Assembly: GCF_002224285.1 (NCBI RefSeq)
Contig: NZ_CP022436.1
Coordinates: 4,030,001-4,094,000 of the forward strand
Length of the DNA: 64,000 bases
Source of the DNA: Arthrobacter sp. YN
GTDB lineage: Bacteria > Actinomycetota > Actinomycetes > Actinomycetales > Micrococcaceae
Direction: 5' to 3'
Shown here one piece after another: positions 63,351-64,000 of the stretch (its first letter is position 1; each line of letters starts with the position of its first letter). The notes under the pieces were generated by a model, which was not told the origin of the DNA, ran no database searches, and saw nothing but the letters and a program-made list of their open reading frames with translations. The translations under genes were made by a program, and so were the position numbers.

Positions 63351-63794
63351 ATGCTCAACTTCTCCTCCACAAGGCGCCGCGCGGGCCTTGGTGCCTTGGC
63401 CGCTGGTGTCCTGCTGGGGGTCAGCGCCTGCCAGGCGCCGGTCAACATCGCAGATGCAGACGTTCCCGCTTGGAAGGAAAAGGTCCTCCCGGCAGCAAGC
63501 GGCGTGGTCCTGGAGGACTCCGGCAAGATTCTCAACCGGGACCCCTTGGTCAAGGAATCGCCCAGCGTGCCCGCCGGGACCTACACGCTCACCATGGCCT
63601 GCGACGGCGGCGGCAAGGCCTACTTCGCAGTCTCCTTGAGCGGAAACAAAATCGCCGATGCGGCTGCAGCATGCAACGGCAGCCTCGATGTGGTGAAAAT
63701 CAAAGTGCCTGCCGCCGGCCCCCTCAACATCTCGACAAGCAGCGTCGATGCCCCACTGATCTACGCATATCACCTGGCTCCGACGGCAGGCTAG
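63351..63794 (+). CDS. Hypothetical lipoprotein
   Basis: This 147-residue protein has an N-terminal signal (SSTRRRAGLGALAAGVLLGVSAC) with arginines and a lipobox cysteine near residue 27. The mature part is small, with a VPAGTYTLTMACDGGGKAYFAVSLSGNKI stretch that suggests a beta-sandwich, and two cysteines that could form a disulfide. No family is recognised. Another lipoprotein gene follows on the same strand. Confidence 0.75.
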   Translation: MLNFSSTRRRAGLGALAAGVLLGVSACQAPVNIADADVPAWKEKVLPAASGVVLEDSGKILNRDPLVKESPSVPAGTYTLTMACDGGGKAYFAVSLSGNKIADAAAACNGSLDVVKIKVPAAGPLNISTSSVDAPLIYAYHLAPTAG

Positions 63795-63846
63795 AAAGCC
63801 CCGGATTCTTCCACCGACAAGTCTTCAGACAATGGCCGCCCGGGCG

Positions 63847-63852
63847 TAAAGT
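63847..63852 (+). promoter_or_regulatory. -10 box for a probable leaderless mRNA (second lipoprotein)
   Basis: TAAAGT, six bases before the ATG at 63859. Confidence 0.45.
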
Positions 63853-63858
63853 CAGTCC

Positions 63859-64000
63859 ATGGGCAGCAAGGCAGCTTGCTCGGTGATGTCACAGCGGCTG
63901 GCGAGGGCCGCCGTCGTGCTTCTCGTTGTCCTGTGCGGCGGCGTAGCCGGTTGCGAATACACCTATGAGGACGGCGGCAGGCCGGAGGCCACCGCCACCT
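63859..64000 (+). CDS. Putative lipoprotein (partial, cut by right edge)
   Basis: The frame opens at ATG 63859 and stays open to the window end. It encodes a basic start, a hydrophobic run (AAVVLLVVLCGGVAGC) with a lipobox cysteine, then EYTYEDGGRPEATAT. ATG 63886 is a possible alternative start. No family can be named from 47 residues. Confidence 0.6.
   Translation, partial: MGSKAACSVMSQRLARAAVVLLVVLCGGVAGCEYTYEDGGRPEATAT

Overview
The window looks like a chromosome segment of a high-GC actinobacterium of the Micrococcaceae, most likely Arthrobacter or Paenarthrobacter. The basis is gene content and gene order read by eye: Rex next to a glutaredoxin, BldC next to the tiny ribosomal protein bS22 and a HAD-IB hydrolase, an AcuC-type deacetylase, TopA without cysteine zinc motifs, and many apparently leaderless genes. 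No search was run. No rRNA, tRNA, CRISPR array, prophage or IS transposase was recognised.

Layout. (1) 1-9.3 kb is core genome: a thiol-disulfide oxidoreductase cut by the left edge, a histidine phosphatase, YceI, two proline-rich membrane proteins, Rex, a glutaredoxin, a HAD hydrolase, an AbiEi-like/DUF559 nuclease, bS22, BldC and DAHP synthase with an aromatic leader peptide. Three tandem arrays of a CTCTCTCACATCCC-type repeat (period 32-33 bp) lie here; two bracket the nuclease gene in opposite orientation.

(2) About 9.3-46.4 kb is a large sugar-utilisation island best read as a pectin/rhamnogalacturonan locus. It has a CE7 acetyl esterase, a CE12 rhamnogalacturonan acetylesterase, a DUF1961 protein, a GH78 rhamnosidase, a GH42 beta-galactosidase, an alpha/beta hydrolase, two Gfo/Idh/MocA-PmoA fusions and an M24-like protein that lacks most metal ligands. 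Uptake genes are four solute-binding lipoproteins, three permease pairs, two DUF624 proteins and one MFS protein, with no ABC ATPase. A five-gene operon fits the oxidative galacturonate route: uronate dehydrogenase-like, an enolase-superfamily dehydratase, KDG dehydratase/decarboxylase and ketoglutarate semialdehyde dehydrogenase, led by another Gfo/Idh protein. A LacI-family regulator closes the island, and eight operator-like sites of the TGAGAAAGCGTTTTCTCA type precede its transcription units. Three island genes (oxidoreductase-PmoA fusion, GH78, LacI) each carry an apparent one-base deletion.

(3) 46.4-64 kb returns to housekeeping genes: lactate regulator and dehydrogenase, glutamate dehydrogenase, an ArsR regulator, AcuC, TrkH/TrkA potassium uptake, ProC, a sugar isomerase, Ppx/GppA, SseB, TopA, a winged-helix regulator with an overlapping methyltransferase, and two lipoproteins, the last cut by the right edge.

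Two recurring themes stand out. Many genes show a TAnnnT box exactly six bases before the start codon, suggesting leaderless mRNAs. Several gene ends carry long, near-perfect hairpins of 47-66 bp, some sharing sequence with each other.
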